A stretch of 32,770 bases of DNA from a bacterium. GTDB lineage: Bacteria > KSB1 > UBA2214. Each line of letters begins with the position of its first letter. Positions within the stretch are counted from its first letter, which is position 1. The stretch lies in the NCBI GenBank assembly GCA_029560815.1, contig JAKQKF010000136.1:1-32770 (forward strand). The letters are read 5' to 3'. A program made the position numbers and the translations under genes. The notes below the pieces were generated by a model. The model worked only from the letters and a program-made list of their open reading frames with translations, was not told the DNA's origin and made no database searches. This document shows, one piece after another, positions 8,401-16,466 of the stretch.

Positions 8401-10251
8401 CTGCGCCAGACGTTGCGCCTGGGCGGCGAAATCGGCATGGGTGACGATGATATAGTCGGCGCCGTTGGCGGTCGAACGCAGCGCCGAGGGCCGGTCGAGG
8501 GTGATGGAGGAGACCGGCTTGAGGCGGTTCCGGCCGACGAAGTAGAGATTGCGCGGGGCTTCGGCCTGGTAACCGAAGTAGCAGCTCCAGCCGCCGCCGC
8601 CCGGCTTCATCCGGTACCCGGTCATGATCTGCCCCTCTTCCGTAAAAGCGTAGAGCTGATCCGTGGAAAAGCCGTCGATGCGCACCAGACGCGGTCCGCT
8701 CGCGGGCAGGAGCACGCGCAGGGAATCCTCGTTCGCGACCAGTTTGCCGGCGAAATTGAGCTTGACGTAATTGACCAGAATCTTGTCGATGGCGACGCCC
8801 TTGATATCCAGCGGCAGGTTGAAGCGCAGCACATTGTCTTGGGCGAGGAGCGCCGGTTTTTCGATCCGCTGCTGAATGGTGACCGCGGTCTGATTGTCCC
8901 AGTAGGCCTCCGCGACCTGCTGCTTGTTGAGATAGAGGCGCACATGATGGTCGGGGTTGGCCTGGTAGATATGGGTCAGGCCGAGCATATTCACGGTCAG
9001 GTCGAGCGGCTGGCCGGCGACCAGGTGGTCGATCGGCAGCGGCAGAGTGAACTCATAATCCGGCGAGGCGGAAGCCCAGTACCAGTGATCGAGATTGGGA
9101 TCGTTGTTGTCCAGCGTCCGCTCGTAGATCAGATCGCGCTCCAGATGGAGCTGGAATTGACCGCTCGTCAGAGTGTCCGCAGCATTCTGGGGCGGAGAGG
9201 CCGGCGACTCGGCGAAACGGGCGCCCACGCTTCCGTCCCAGGAGAGCCAGTAGACGGCGTTGTCGGAATACTGGCTGAATTGAAAAGTGCGGGCGCTGTT
9301 ATGGCGGCCGATGAAGATGATGCGGTCCTCTTCGTCAAAGCTGCCATCGCTCCCCCCCTCCACCAGGATGGCGACGCTCTTGCCGCGATGGGTCAGGGCC
9401 AGGGCGCCGGGGGAGATGGCGCTCAGGGAGACCCCCGCGCCGGCCACTTCGCGCCCGGTGATGACATAGACTCCATCCTGCCCCAGCTCGATGCGCAGAC
9501 GCTGCGTTTCACCGGCCGGCTGGGAAGATTTGGCAAGGGCGGACTCGCCGGCGGCGTCCACGCGCCACTTTCTGCTCTCCTCATAGTTGGCCAGCGTCGA
9601 GGCCAGCTGTGCCTCAACCGCCGCCGGCTCCGCCGAGGCGGATCGGGTCCAGCCCGAGGCGACCACCGCTGCGGCGCCCCCGCTCTCAAAGTCCAGGCGC
9701 AGACGAAGCTTGCGCACGATCTGCAGCGACTGCTGACGGCTGGCGTAGCGCACAGGACGGAGGTAGACCTGCACAAACCGCTGGCTGCGGAACATTCCGT
9801 CCATCCCCAGCTCGACGGTCCGTGCAGGATACCACCCCTCCAGCTCCGCCAAAGGCAGCGCAGCTTGCTCATGCCCCTCCGAATCGACAACGTTGTAGAC
9901 CGGTTTGTCCGCCATCCGCAGGAAGCCCGAACTTTTCGTCGTGCTCTCCTCTGAGAGGAGGCTCAGACGGACCTGCCCGTCGGCCGGGACCCCAAAGAGC
10001 ACGCTGGTCACCGGCAGGCGGGGAAGAGTGTAGCGATCGGTATAGGTCGCCCCATCGAGGGTGACATCGGTGATCCACTGGCCGCCGCTGAGCTTCTGGG
10101 CCACGCTGACCGAATCAAAAACGATATCGCAGACAAGGGCTTTATCGGACGACTCCACGACGGTGCAGCGATAGGGCATCTGCACAGCACCCAGAACAGT
10201 GTGCGCCCATATCAGCAGCAGGCCGGGAAGCACCCGGATCATCTTCTTCAT
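5407..10251 (-). CDS. C25 (gingipain/PorU-like) cysteine peptidase with CARDB and FlgD-like C-terminal domains
   Basis: 1614 aa, secreted. I chose the ATG at 10251 because AGGA sits about 8 nt upstream and a signal peptide follows (MKKMIRVLPGLLLIWAHTVLG); the frame stays open to 10290. Residues about 250-320 ('RIELGQDGVYVITGREV', 'GSFDEEDRIIFIGR') look like the N-terminal part of PorU-type proteins. The C25 core spans about 595-950, with the catalytic His822 in 'NFIGHGGGG' and Cys856 in 'SMTCFVGHFD', ending in 'LLGDPGLNF'. A CARDB-type Ig domain follows at about 1157-1262 ('NQVEESNENNN'), then a further beta region, and a FlgD-like/T9SS type A domain at 1521-1614 ('NHPNPFHEET', 'NGVYYLKF'). 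Both catalytic residues are intact. Adjacency to a PorV-like gene suggests a PorU-like sortase; an ordinary surface protease is the alternative. Confidence 0.87.
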   Translation of the reverse strand: MKKMIRVLPGLLLIWAHTVLGAVQMPYRCTVVESSDKALVCDIVFDSVSVAQKLSGGQWITDVTLDGATYTDRYTLPRLPVTSVLFGVPADGQVRLSLLSEESTTKSSGFLRMADKPVYNVVDSEGHEQAALPLAELEGWYPARTVELGMDGMFRSQRFVQVYLRPVRYASRQQSLQIVRKLRLRLDFESGGAAAVVASGWTRSASAEPAAVEAQLASTLANYEESRKWRVDAAGESALAKSSQPAGETQRLRIELGQDGVYVITGREVAGAGVSLSAISPGALALTHRGKSVAILVEGGSDGSFDEEDRIIFIGRHNSARTFQFSQYSDNAVYWLSWDGSVGARFAESPASPPQNAADTLTSGQFQLHLERDLIYERTLDNNDPNLDHWYWASASPDYEFTLPLPIDHLVAGQPLDLTVNMLGLTHIYQANPDHHVRLYLNKQQVAEAYWDNQTAVTIQQRIEKPALLAQDNVLRFNLPLDIKGVAIDKILVNYVKLNFAGKLVANEDSLRVLLPASGPRLVRIDGFSTDQLYAFTEEGQIMTGYRMKPGGGGWSCYFGYQAEAPRNLYFVGRNRLKPVSSITLDRPSALRSTANGADYIIVTHADFAAQAQRLAQHRAAEGLRTAVVDIQDVYDEFNDGIYDPNALRDFISYAYFNWTRPAPLYVLLFGTTTHYMNKRAAEKLNLKSYVPTLMVYTNSWGMTSSDNALVAVSGNDILPDLYIGRFPVSSADQADIMVRKTIDYEQQPVIDEWRRSIGMVYAEGDGGRFIRDANELVARYTPKRITVNRLTTLQGSIHYGNTETLAEMINTGQSLVNFIGHGGGGVYFDNELFKIEDVKRLNNRNRYPAVFSMTCFVGHFDNPEMPSLGMELVLARDRGAVAHFGSAAKASADGDYYLDIALFNAIFAAEARRMGEIVTLGKLFLVERTNGYWDNLRHFVLLGDPGLNFHLSEEEVTIEPSRSAYLVGETIQVSGKAERITSGSAVVTLANEADSVLARKVVPLQNGAWACDLFTLTSENIALWRTGEATVRVFAYNAQEDAAAAATISVAGHAMVQIGTDPLPPVHQEPFYFTVTVDETALRSRGGVAAVTLNLSTNAVEWQNIALVRQSDGAWRTPEGRKQNEGSRVYYQSVVTAGNGEKIVGTISYATVGFRPDISIDPTSIRIYGAQTRIDFRIKNGGDKPSGPFRVLVTEGVNASTYKPVGEKLQVASLPANSDSVLTILWNTPNAGERKFWFQSDADNQVEESNENNNITLAVSRIVTTATGSNGPLYLPESNGYIDIPAGALSQTAMLNWSQGWDETQTRAAAWSGLLPVKFRFSSSHVLYGFSFADTSLAPGKEIGVVALFDPEDAGNRALVRNGSLRIYGWNSRSNTWHGLKSVIDSTQGMVSASLPPTLRAFSLLASQDAEAPVITLSVGGQNFADGDVVSRNPLFSAYMEDATGFDLAGAGIRVLLDHQQVDADDYTLFQNSDARRSLTLTFAPTLETGSHTLQIEVMDINSNAAQLEAAFHVEGIFDLVSLANHPNPFHEETTIAFNLSETANRTRLAIYTVSGRLIRSFELQGVTGYMEVDWDGTDDDGNQVANGVYYLKFIAEQGEQRIERIEKMAKLQ

Positions 10252-10293
10252 GCCGTTTCCTTTCTCTCTCCGCATCCTGTCGATCCTCATGCT

Positions 10294-10575
10294 CTAATCA
10301 GGTTCCCGGGCTGAGAGCTTTTGTGCGAGCTCCTGCAGCTCGTTGAGCAGCTCCATGCTCAGTTCAGACAATTTTTTGCCATAGTGCCAGACGCGCTCCA
10401 TCAGCACCGCCTCCTCGGGGGTCAGGCGCGACTGCATCTCATCGCTAAAGATGTTGATGTAGCCGAGAAGGCCCTGTGCGGCGGAGCGTACCTCATGACC
10501 CAGCCGGCGCTGCCGTTCTGAAAGCGGCTGCGGGGTCGAGCCCGAGGACGGTTTGTTTTGCTCAGCATCACGCAC
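10294..10575 (-). CDS. Solitary histidine-kinase dimerization (HisKA-like) domain protein, 93 aa
   Basis: The central part reads like an H-box: 'RRLGHEVRSAAQGLLGYINI', with His27 in the phospho-acceptor place and the expected G-Y-I turn. The second helix of a dimerization hairpin follows at about residues 52-88. No ATP-binding HATPase domain follows; the gene stops after the helical pair, so it cannot phosphorylate itself. It starts at GTG inside the end of the upstream GT-C gene (8-nt overlap, GAGG about 10 nt upstream) and ends 42 bp before the C25 gene. It may serve as a phosphotransfer partner or a dominant regulator of another kinase. Family assignment comes from the motif only; it could also be a remnant of a lost kinase. 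Confidence 0.6.
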   Translation of the reverse strand: MRDAEQNKPSSGSTPQPLSERQRRLGHEVRSAAQGLLGYINIFSDEMQSRLTPEEAVLMERVWHYGKKLSELSMELLNELQELAQKLSAREPD

Positions 10576-11818
10576 TGCCAGGCATCCTCTCTTCTGATTT
10601 ATGCCGCTGCAGCCGGACGAGGGTCAAGCCATAGGCGGCCATCATAATAATAAAGTGATCCAGCGGCAGGCGCAGCCGGACCTTGACGATCATCACCGCG
10701 TGCACCGCCGTGTAGGCCAGGGCATAATATAAAAACAGGGCCATCCTCTTCTTCAACTGCGGCGGGGCTTTCCTGTATCCCCAGAAAGTAAGCAGCAGCA
10801 GGGGCAGAAAGGTGAGCAGCCCCGCGGCCCGGACCATCCCGTCCGACCGGAGGTAGGAGGCGGTGACCGGCGAGGGATCGAGCCGCCAGAAAAAGAGAGC
10901 CTTGAGCAGGGTCCTTTTGACAAAGACGCCCGGCTCGGCCAGGATGAAAGAACGGGCCGTCGCACTGAAGAGCGAATCGGCGTAAATTTCGGAACCCGAG
11001 CTGATAATGCGCTCATCCATATCCGGCGGCGTGGGCACACTGCAGGGTGAATCGATATCGGAGGCCGGATTATTGCCCAGCCAGAGATTGTAACCGCCGT
11101 TGGTAGCCAGCAGCGGCCGCCCCAGCCGCAGCTGGTTGCGCGCTATCCACGGCAGCAGAAGCAGCAGCATGCCGGCAGCAAAGAATCCGGCCAGCCTGAG
11201 CCCCTCCCTCCAGCCCCTGCGAGCGTGACCTAGATGCCACACCACTGTGGCGCCGGCGAGGACAACCGCGGTGGTGACCGTGAGCACCGCCCAGCCCCAG
11301 ACCATTCCGCCAAAGAACATCATCTTGTTATTATTATAAGTTACAGCCTTAACATACATCCAGGTGCCGAGCACCAGGAGCATACTGTATAGTGTAGTGG
11401 CTAAAATCGTGCCAGGCAGGAAGATGAAATAGGGATAGAGGGCGCAGCCCGCAGCGGCGAGCAGCGCCGCGATCTCTCCAAAGAGCATGCGGCTGAAGAA
11501 ATAGACGATGACGATGGTGAGCAGGCTGAGCACAAGCTGGGCCCAGCGGACCTGTGCGGGGTCCGGCAGACCGGCCAGGCGCAGGGCAGCCAGCCAGAGG
11601 GGATAGCCGGCCGGAATGACCGCCGTCGGCCTGCCTTCGGCGATAGAATAGCCCGCACCACTGGTCAGGTGTTCGGCGATGGCCAGATTTTTCTGCTCGT
11701 CGCTGTAGATGACCCGCTGATCGAGCCGGGAGATGAGGAAAAAGCGGGCGATGAAAGCGCCCGCCAGAATGACGATCAGGAGCAGGATGCGGCAGCTTGT
11801 TCTTGAGCTGTTCAGCAA
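10568..11818 (-). CDS. GT39/ArnT-like GT-C glycosyltransferase, 416 aa
   Basis: Polytopic membrane protein beginning with TM1 (about residues 10-28), followed by a periplasmic loop with the acidic pair in 'VIYSDEQKNLAIAEHL' and 'IPAGYPLWLAAL', close to the GT39 (PMT_2) signature. 'PWIARNQLRLGRP' and 'NGGYNLWLGNNP' after the central TMs are also typical of this family. The start is a TTG at 11818, supported by GAGGAG about 7 nt upstream; no ATG lies nearby in frame. Its stop overlaps the start of the small HisKA gene by 8 nt. It probably moves a sugar from a lipid-phosphate donor at the periplasmic face. Its sequence is only loosely like the three GT-C genes at the left end of the window, so it is not a recent tandem copy. 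Confidence 0.82.
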   Translation of the reverse strand: MLNSSRTSCRILLLIVILAGAFIARFFLISRLDQRVIYSDEQKNLAIAEHLTSGAGYSIAEGRPTAVIPAGYPLWLAALRLAGLPDPAQVRWAQLVLSLLTIVIVYFFSRMLFGEIAALLAAAGCALYPYFIFLPGTILATTLYSMLLVLGTWMYVKAVTYNNNKMMFFGGMVWGWAVLTVTTAVVLAGATVVWHLGHARRGWREGLRLAGFFAAGMLLLLLPWIARNQLRLGRPLLATNGGYNLWLGNNPASDIDSPCSVPTPPDMDERIISSGSEIYADSLFSATARSFILAEPGVFVKRTLLKALFFWRLDPSPVTASYLRSDGMVRAAGLLTFLPLLLLTFWGYRKAPPQLKKRMALFLYYALAYTAVHAVMIVKVRLRLPLDHFIIMMAAYGLTLVRLQRHKSEERMPGSA

Positions 11819-11840
11819 ATCGGTTCTCCTCTGCGGCAGT

Positions 11841-12875
11841 CTATTGCCTTTCGGTATAGCTGTAGAGCCCGTGGTCCTCGGTGCCGATATAGACCACGCC
11901 GGGATCGCCGGCGGCGACCTGCAGCGCGGTGATGGTCACGCCGGCAGGCATCCCAAGCGACATCTCGCTCCAGGTGGCGCCGCAGTCGGTGCTGCGATAG
12001 ACCGTGGTGGTGTTGGCCAGGTAGAGCCGGTCACGCAGCCGGGGATGGGTGACAATGGCCACTCCCCGCCCTTTTCCCTGCGCACCATAGGCGTATTTCC
12101 AGTTCTGGCCCTCATCCTGTGACAGATAGAAATCGCCGTTGACAGTGACGGCACAGATTTGGCTCGAGTCGGCACCGGCAAAGGCAAACTGGACCGGACT
12201 GTCATAAAAGCTTCCGGTGCCCTCCACCCCGCTGTTGGCGTAATACCACCGTCCCCCCGCATCGGTTGTGCGCGCAAAACCGGTATAGAGCAGGCCCGCC
12301 ATGAGGGTCGCCGGATTGCGCGGCAGGCTCGTCACGGAGTGGATGAGGCGGCTGTTGAGAAAGGTGTTGGTCCATTTTTCTTCGCTGCGCGCCTTGCGGT
12401 AGATGCCGGTGGCAGTCGCCAGCCAGATGACCTCATCGCGCTGATCAACCAGATGGATGTCGTTGACCAGGGTGTTGGCCACCTCGCCCTTGAGGTTGGT
12501 CCAGCTCTCCCCGCCATCCTCGCTGCGGCTGAGTCCGAATCCTGTGCTGCCGCAGTAGAGACGCCGGGGATCGTCGGCGGTGATTTCCACCGCCTTGATG
12601 TCGTGGCTGATGAGCCCGGTGGTGAGCGGGTGCCAGCTGGCGCCTGCATCCGTGCTCTTGTAGAGGCCGTCGAAGAGCCCGACGTAGAGGGTGCCGGGCT
12701 GATCGGGATGGATGGCAATGCACTGCACCTTGCGGTCCAGCACCTGCAGGGGGAGTGCACTCCACCCTTTTTCTTTCACCACCGGTTTGACGGGATCTTT
12801 ATCGCAGGCCGTGCAGCCCGTCAGGAGCACGAGCGCGGCGCAGATCAGGCGGTTTATTCTCTTCATTCTCTTCAT
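11841..12875 (-). CDS. Lipoprotein with Asp-box (BNR/sortilin-like) beta-propeller
   Basis: 344 aa. The N-terminus is a lipoprotein signal with lipobox 'LLTGC' (Cys21), so it should be lipid-anchored. Five clear Asp-box motifs (S/T-x-D-x-G-x-x-W) appear at residues 74-81, 118-125, 203-210, 252-259 and 295-302, with a worn sixth near 163-168 ('RSEEKW'). These repeats build a six- or seven-bladed propeller as in sialidases, VPS10/sortilin and Ycf48. No sialidase catalytic set is apparent, so a binding or scaffold role is more likely than hydrolysis. GGGAG sits about 7 nt before the ATG, and the gene begins 10 bp after the GT4 stop. It could bind the exported glycan or assist assembly of the neighbouring surface proteins; that is inference. 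Confidence 0.82.
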   Translation of the reverse strand: MKRMKRINRLICAALVLLTGCTACDKDPVKPVVKEKGWSALPLQVLDRKVQCIAIHPDQPGTLYVGLFDGLYKSTDAGASWHPLTTGLISHDIKAVEITADDPRRLYCGSTGFGLSRSEDGGESWTNLKGEVANTLVNDIHLVDQRDEVIWLATATGIYRKARSEEKWTNTFLNSRLIHSVTSLPRNPATLMAGLLYTGFARTTDAGGRWYYANSGVEGTGSFYDSPVQFAFAGADSSQICAVTVNGDFYLSQDEGQNWKYAYGAQGKGRGVAIVTHPRLRDRLYLANTTTVYRSTDCGATWSEMSLGMPAGVTITALQVAAGDPGVVYIGTEDHGLYSYTERQ

Positions 12876-12885
12876 TTTCTTCTCC

Positions 12886-14181
12886 CTACCTGGCCAAACG
12901 GTTACAGTTCAGCGCGTCCAGTTCGAGACTGCGCAGCGAAAGGGCGAGCGCGCTCCTGGCCTGGGCCAGGTGCGGGAGCGGCAGCGGCCGGTTGAAGACC
13001 CGGGCATAGGCCGCAAGGAGCGGGGGATGGGTGTGAACCCAGGCCAGCTCGTTGACCACACGCTGCTGCCCGTAGGCGCCCATCTCGGCGCGCATCTGCG
13101 GGTTGTTGAGAAGGACGTTGATTTTTTGTGCAAATTGACGGACGTCATTGGGCCGGGCATAGAGCGCAGCGCGCCGGGCCGAATAGTGGATCTCCTTGAG
13201 ATCAAAGGCGACGATCGGCCGGGCGAAGACCATGTATTCGAGGATCTTGTTCATGGTCGAGTTGTTGGCCCACTCCGACCAGGGATCGGGGTCGACGCAG
13301 ACATCAGCGGTGGAGAGATAGCGGGCCAGTTCGTCATCACTGATCCGTCCGGTGAAATGGAGGTAGCCGGTCATCCCCATCTCCGCGCTCATTTTTTTCA
13401 GCTCCTCGACCGCGGGGCCGCCGCCGATCAGGACAAAGCTGACATCACGCCGGTGCAGGGTTTGGTGCAGATAATGGGCCGAACGCAGCAGATAATCGAC
13501 CCCATCCTGCTGGCACATCTCGCCGAGATAGCAGACCAGGTAGGGGCGGCCCTGCCGCAGCTCCGGATCGGGCTCGACCGGATGGAGCTTGTTCATATCC
13601 GGACCGGTGCGCACGACAAAGACATCCTCCGCTTTTTTATGGCCGCGCTCCAGGGCGATATCGCGGTAGGATTCATTGGTAACCAGGACCACCCTGGCGG
13701 TCTTGAGAGTCAGTTTTTCGAGCAGAAGCAGTGCATGGTAGAGCAGTCCGCGCCGCCCGTGAAATTTGGCCGAAAACATCTCGGGGGAAAGGTCATGATG
13801 ATCAAAGATGAACTCCTTGCCGATCAGCTTGTAGAGCAGGCCGAGGAGAAAGTAAGTATCGGGCGGATTGCAGGCCTGCAGCACGTCAAAGCCCTCCCTG
13901 CGCAGCACCCGGAGTGAGAGGCGGGCGGTCTGCAGCCAGGCATAGATGAATTCGGCCGCATAGCCCAGCACCCCTCTCGCCTCAAAAGGGATGTGATAGC
14001 GATGGATATGAATGCCATCGATGACCTCATGTTCAGCCGGGTATTCCCGGGAGGTTGGACAGATCACCGAAACCTGGTAGCCGTTGTCGCGCAGTGTGGT
14101 TGACTCGAGCCATACCCGGCGGTCGAGCGGCACGGGCAGGTTCTGAACGACGATCAATATCCTACCAGCAGATTCCTTCAT
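12886..14181 (-). CDS. GT4-family (GT-B fold) glycosyltransferase
   Basis: 431 aa, cytoplasmic. The N-terminal Rossmann half holds 'LPVPLDRRVWLESTTL' and 'GYQVSVICP'; the C-terminal half has 'VLIGGGPAVEEL' (about residues 250-260), 'LHFTGRISDDELARYLS' and the nucleotide-sugar binding helix 'NKILEYMVFARPIVAFDLKE' (311-330), with the E-x7-type acidic pair E315/E330-region of GT4 enzymes. It retains the donor nucleotide-sugar site, so it should add one residue to the lipid-linked repeat unit. Its ATG overlaps the end of the algD-like gene by 20 bp and has GAGGT about 6 nt upstream, implying coupled translation. Sugar specificity is unknown; GDP-mannuronate from the neighbouring enzyme is a possible donor. 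Confidence 0.92.
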   Translation of the reverse strand: MKESAGRILIVVQNLPVPLDRRVWLESTTLRDNGYQVSVICPTSREYPAEHEVIDGIHIHRYHIPFEARGVLGYAAEFIYAWLQTARLSLRVLRREGFDVLQACNPPDTYFLLGLLYKLIGKEFIFDHHDLSPEMFSAKFHGRRGLLYHALLLLEKLTLKTARVVLVTNESYRDIALERGHKKAEDVFVVRTGPDMNKLHPVEPDPELRQGRPYLVCYLGEMCQQDGVDYLLRSAHYLHQTLHRRDVSFVLIGGGPAVEELKKMSAEMGMTGYLHFTGRISDDELARYLSTADVCVDPDPWSEWANNSTMNKILEYMVFARPIVAFDLKEIHYSARRAALYARPNDVRQFAQKINVLLNNPQMRAEMGAYGQQRVVNELAWVHTHPPLLAAYARVFNRPLPLPHLAQARSALALSLRSLELDALNCNRLAR

Positions 14182-15478
14182 AATTGACCTCTTTTATATG
14201 CGTGTGCTTGCCGTTTTTCAATCCCGACAGGTCGATGATTTTGTGGCCGTTGCGCAGGTCGCCCAGCACTCTTTCATGTTCCTCGCCGTTGTTGCCGATG
14301 ACGACGATTTCGGACCGGGCGAGGAGCTCCTCCATGGAGCTGCACATCAGTTTGGCGATGTGGGGCACCTCCCGTTCGATATACTCCTTGTTGGCGCCCA
14401 TCAGCCGCGCCATCGAGACATTGCGGTCAAAGATGCGCACCTCATACCCCTTGCCCACCAGTTCCTCGACCAGAGCAACGACCGGGCTTTCGCGCAGGTC
14501 ATCGGTACCGTGCTTGAAACTGAGGCCGAGAACGCCGATCCGCTTGCGGCCGTAGGCCTTGACGAGCCGGAGAGCGTGCTGGAGATGCTCCTCGTTGCTC
14601 TCGAGGGCTGAGTCCAGCATCGGAACGGCGACGTCATCCTGTCGTGCGCGATGACTCAGGGCGCGCAGATCCTTGGGCAGACAGGAACCGCCAAACGCGA
14701 ACCCGGGCTTGAGATAGCAGGCGGAGATATTGAGCTTGGTATCCTGGGTGAAGACGTTCATGACGACACGGCTGTCGACCTGAAAATTCTTGCAGAGCCG
14801 GCCGATCTCGTTGGCAAAGGCCACCTTGACGGCGTGAAAGGCGTTGTCCGCGTACTTGATCATCGAGGCCTCGCCCGGGGGCAGCTGAAAGAGCTGGGCG
14901 GGAAGACTGGAATAGAGCGCCGTGAGCAGGTCCGCGGATTCCTGGTCATAGACTCCGAGCACGGTTTTGGGCGGATGATAAAAATCATGCACCGAGCTGC
15001 CCTCGCGCAGAAATTCGGGATTGAGGGCGAAGCCGAAATCGATGCCCGCGTGCATGCCGCTGGCCGCCTCGAGAGCGGGGATGGCCGTCTCCTCGGCCAC
15101 ACCGGGCAGTACGGTGCTGCGCAGGACAACCGTGATGCGATGCTCCGCGGTGCGCAGCAGCTTGCCGATATCGGTGCAGACCCGGCTTACATAGTCCAGG
15201 TGGAGACTGCCGTTGCCGTTGCTGGGCGTTCCGACACAGATGAAGACCAGATCGCGGTCCGAAAGATCGGGCGCGGTGGTGGCTCTGAGCCGGCCGGCCT
15301 GACGCTGGTTAAGGATCAGCTCCTCCAGTCCCTCTTCGACGATCGGGGAAAGCCCCTCATTGATCAGACGCACCTTATGGGCGTTGATGTCGACGCCGAT
15401 GACGTCGTGTCCCATCTCGGCCAGGCAGGCCGCCGAGACGCACCCCACATATCCCAATCCAAAGATGCTGATCTTCAT
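14162..15478 (-). CDS. algD: GDP-mannose 6-dehydrogenase (AlgD-type)
   Basis: 438 aa, about the length of Pseudomonas AlgD. It oxidises GDP-mannose to GDP-mannuronate with two NAD+. The N-terminal Rossmann motif is 'ISIFGLGYVG' (3-12); 'NPEFLREGS' (153-161), 'MIKYADNAFHAVKVAFANE' with Lys208 and Asn212, and the catalytic Cys266 in 'FGGSCLPKD' are all intact. The C-terminus ends 'EGICW', as I recall for AlgD, which favours GDP-mannose over UDP-glucose as substrate. I chose the ATG at 15478, with GGAGG 10 nt upstream, over an open frame reaching 15562. It lies between GT2 and GT4 genes. Mannuronate, or a sugar derived from it, is therefore a likely building block. No GDP-mannose synthesis gene is visible in the window. 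Confidence 0.9.
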   Translation of the reverse strand: MKISIFGLGYVGCVSAACLAEMGHDVIGVDINAHKVRLINEGLSPIVEEGLEELILNQRQAGRLRATTAPDLSDRDLVFICVGTPSNGNGSLHLDYVSRVCTDIGKLLRTAEHRITVVLRSTVLPGVAEETAIPALEAASGMHAGIDFGFALNPEFLREGSSVHDFYHPPKTVLGVYDQESADLLTALYSSLPAQLFQLPPGEASMIKYADNAFHAVKVAFANEIGRLCKNFQVDSRVVMNVFTQDTKLNISACYLKPGFAFGGSCLPKDLRALSHRARQDDVAVPMLDSALESNEEHLQHALRLVKAYGRKRIGVLGLSFKHGTDDLRESPVVALVEELVGKGYEVRIFDRNVSMARLMGANKEYIEREVPHIAKLMCSSMEELLARSEIVVIGNNGEEHERVLGDLRNGHKIIDLSGLKNGKHTHIKEVNYEGICW

Positions 15479-15506
15479 AGTCCCGTAACCTCCAGAAACC
15501 ACTTCA

Positions 15507-16466
15507 TTACATACCAGGCTGCAGCCTGGAGCGTAAAAAACTCCGGCGCAGATGATAGCCATACACCGCCCTGAGCAGCCGCTGTGAAGCGGTGAAGCAG
15601 GCCCGCCGGCTGAAACCCGCCAGCGCGGTCAACAGGCGGACCGATGTCCCATTGACCAGCAGGGCTTTGATGCGATAGCGGCAGCGCTCGGCACAGCCGA
15701 GGCCCGCGTCGTAGAGTCCGAAGCGCCGGGCCAGTTCCGTGGCCATTTCCGGCTGCAGGGCGCGCCAGCGCGCCACCGCCTCGCCATAGAGTGAACCCTT
15801 GCGCAGATACTCCTCCAGGCGGAGGGGATGGTGATGAACAGCGAGTATATCGCTGTGGTAATAAAAACGCACACCCGCCCGCGCCAGACGGTAGGCCAGT
15901 TCGAGATCCTCGGCCACCTGCAGGCGAGCCTCGAAGCCGCGGACCACCTGCAAAGTGCTGCGGGGCATCGAGCTGTTGGCCGTCCGGTAACGGCGAAAAT
16001 CGATCTCTCCCGTGACGGGATCGCCGGCCGCCAGCCGCAGTTCGTGCCAGCGCGCCTGCGCCGGCTCCTGCACTTCCGCCGACATGTCGATCCGGCCCAG
16101 ATGGCATTCGGGCCCTTCCGCCCGGCTCTGGAGCTCGAAATGGCGGCGCAGCAGCCCAGCTGAGGGAATGGTGTCCGCATCGAGGAAAAGGATGATCTCA
16201 CCACGGCTGACCGCCAGAGCGCGGTTGCGCGCGGCGGCCGCGCCCTCTCCCCCGCCCTGCAGGGGAACAAGCGCAAACGGAGTCTTTTTCGCCTGTGCGC
16301 ACAGATACTCCTGGGTGCCATCGCTGCTGCCGTCATCGACGACGATAACTTCAAAGCGATCCGGCTCCAGCTCCTGCCGGCAGAGGCCGTCGATCACGCG
16401 CCGCAGCACATCGAGCCGATCTCGCGCCGGGATGATCACCGACAGATCCAGTAGCTGGGCGCTCAT
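15507..16466 (-). CDS. GT2-family (GT-A fold) glycosyltransferase
   Basis: 319 aa. The GT-A core shows 'LSVIIPARDR' (8-16), 'VVDDGSSDGT' (42-51), the metal-binding DxD 'FLDADT' (94-99) and an ED acidic pair at 186-187 in 'VAEDLELAYRLARAG', which is the usual catalytic base position. A basic C-terminal part may sit on the membrane. The ATG at 16466 overlaps the flippase stop (ATGA) and has AGGAGG about 9 nt upstream; the open frame continues further up but only as a shadow. It is a cytoplasmic enzyme likely to extend the lipid-linked repeat unit. All expected motifs are present. The donor is not readable. Confidence 0.92.
   Translation of the reverse strand: MSAQLLDLSVIIPARDRLDVLRRVIDGLCRQELEPDRFEVIVVDDGSSDGTQEYLCAQAKKTPFALVPLQGGGEGAAAARNRALAVSRGEIILFLDADTIPSAGLLRRHFELQSRAEGPECHLGRIDMSAEVQEPAQARWHELRLAAGDPVTGEIDFRRYRTANSSMPRSTLQVVRGFEARLQVAEDLELAYRLARAGVRFYYHSDILAVHHHPLRLEEYLRKGSLYGEAVARWRALQPEMATELARRFGLYDAGLGCAERCRYRIKALLVNGTSVRLLTALAGFSRRACFTASQRLLRAVYGYHLRRSFLRSRLQPGM

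Noticed and set aside
8227..9954. Plus-strand ORF of 575 codons opposite the C25 peptidase
   Set aside because: Shadow; the opposite strand holds the conserved peptidase region and signal peptide.
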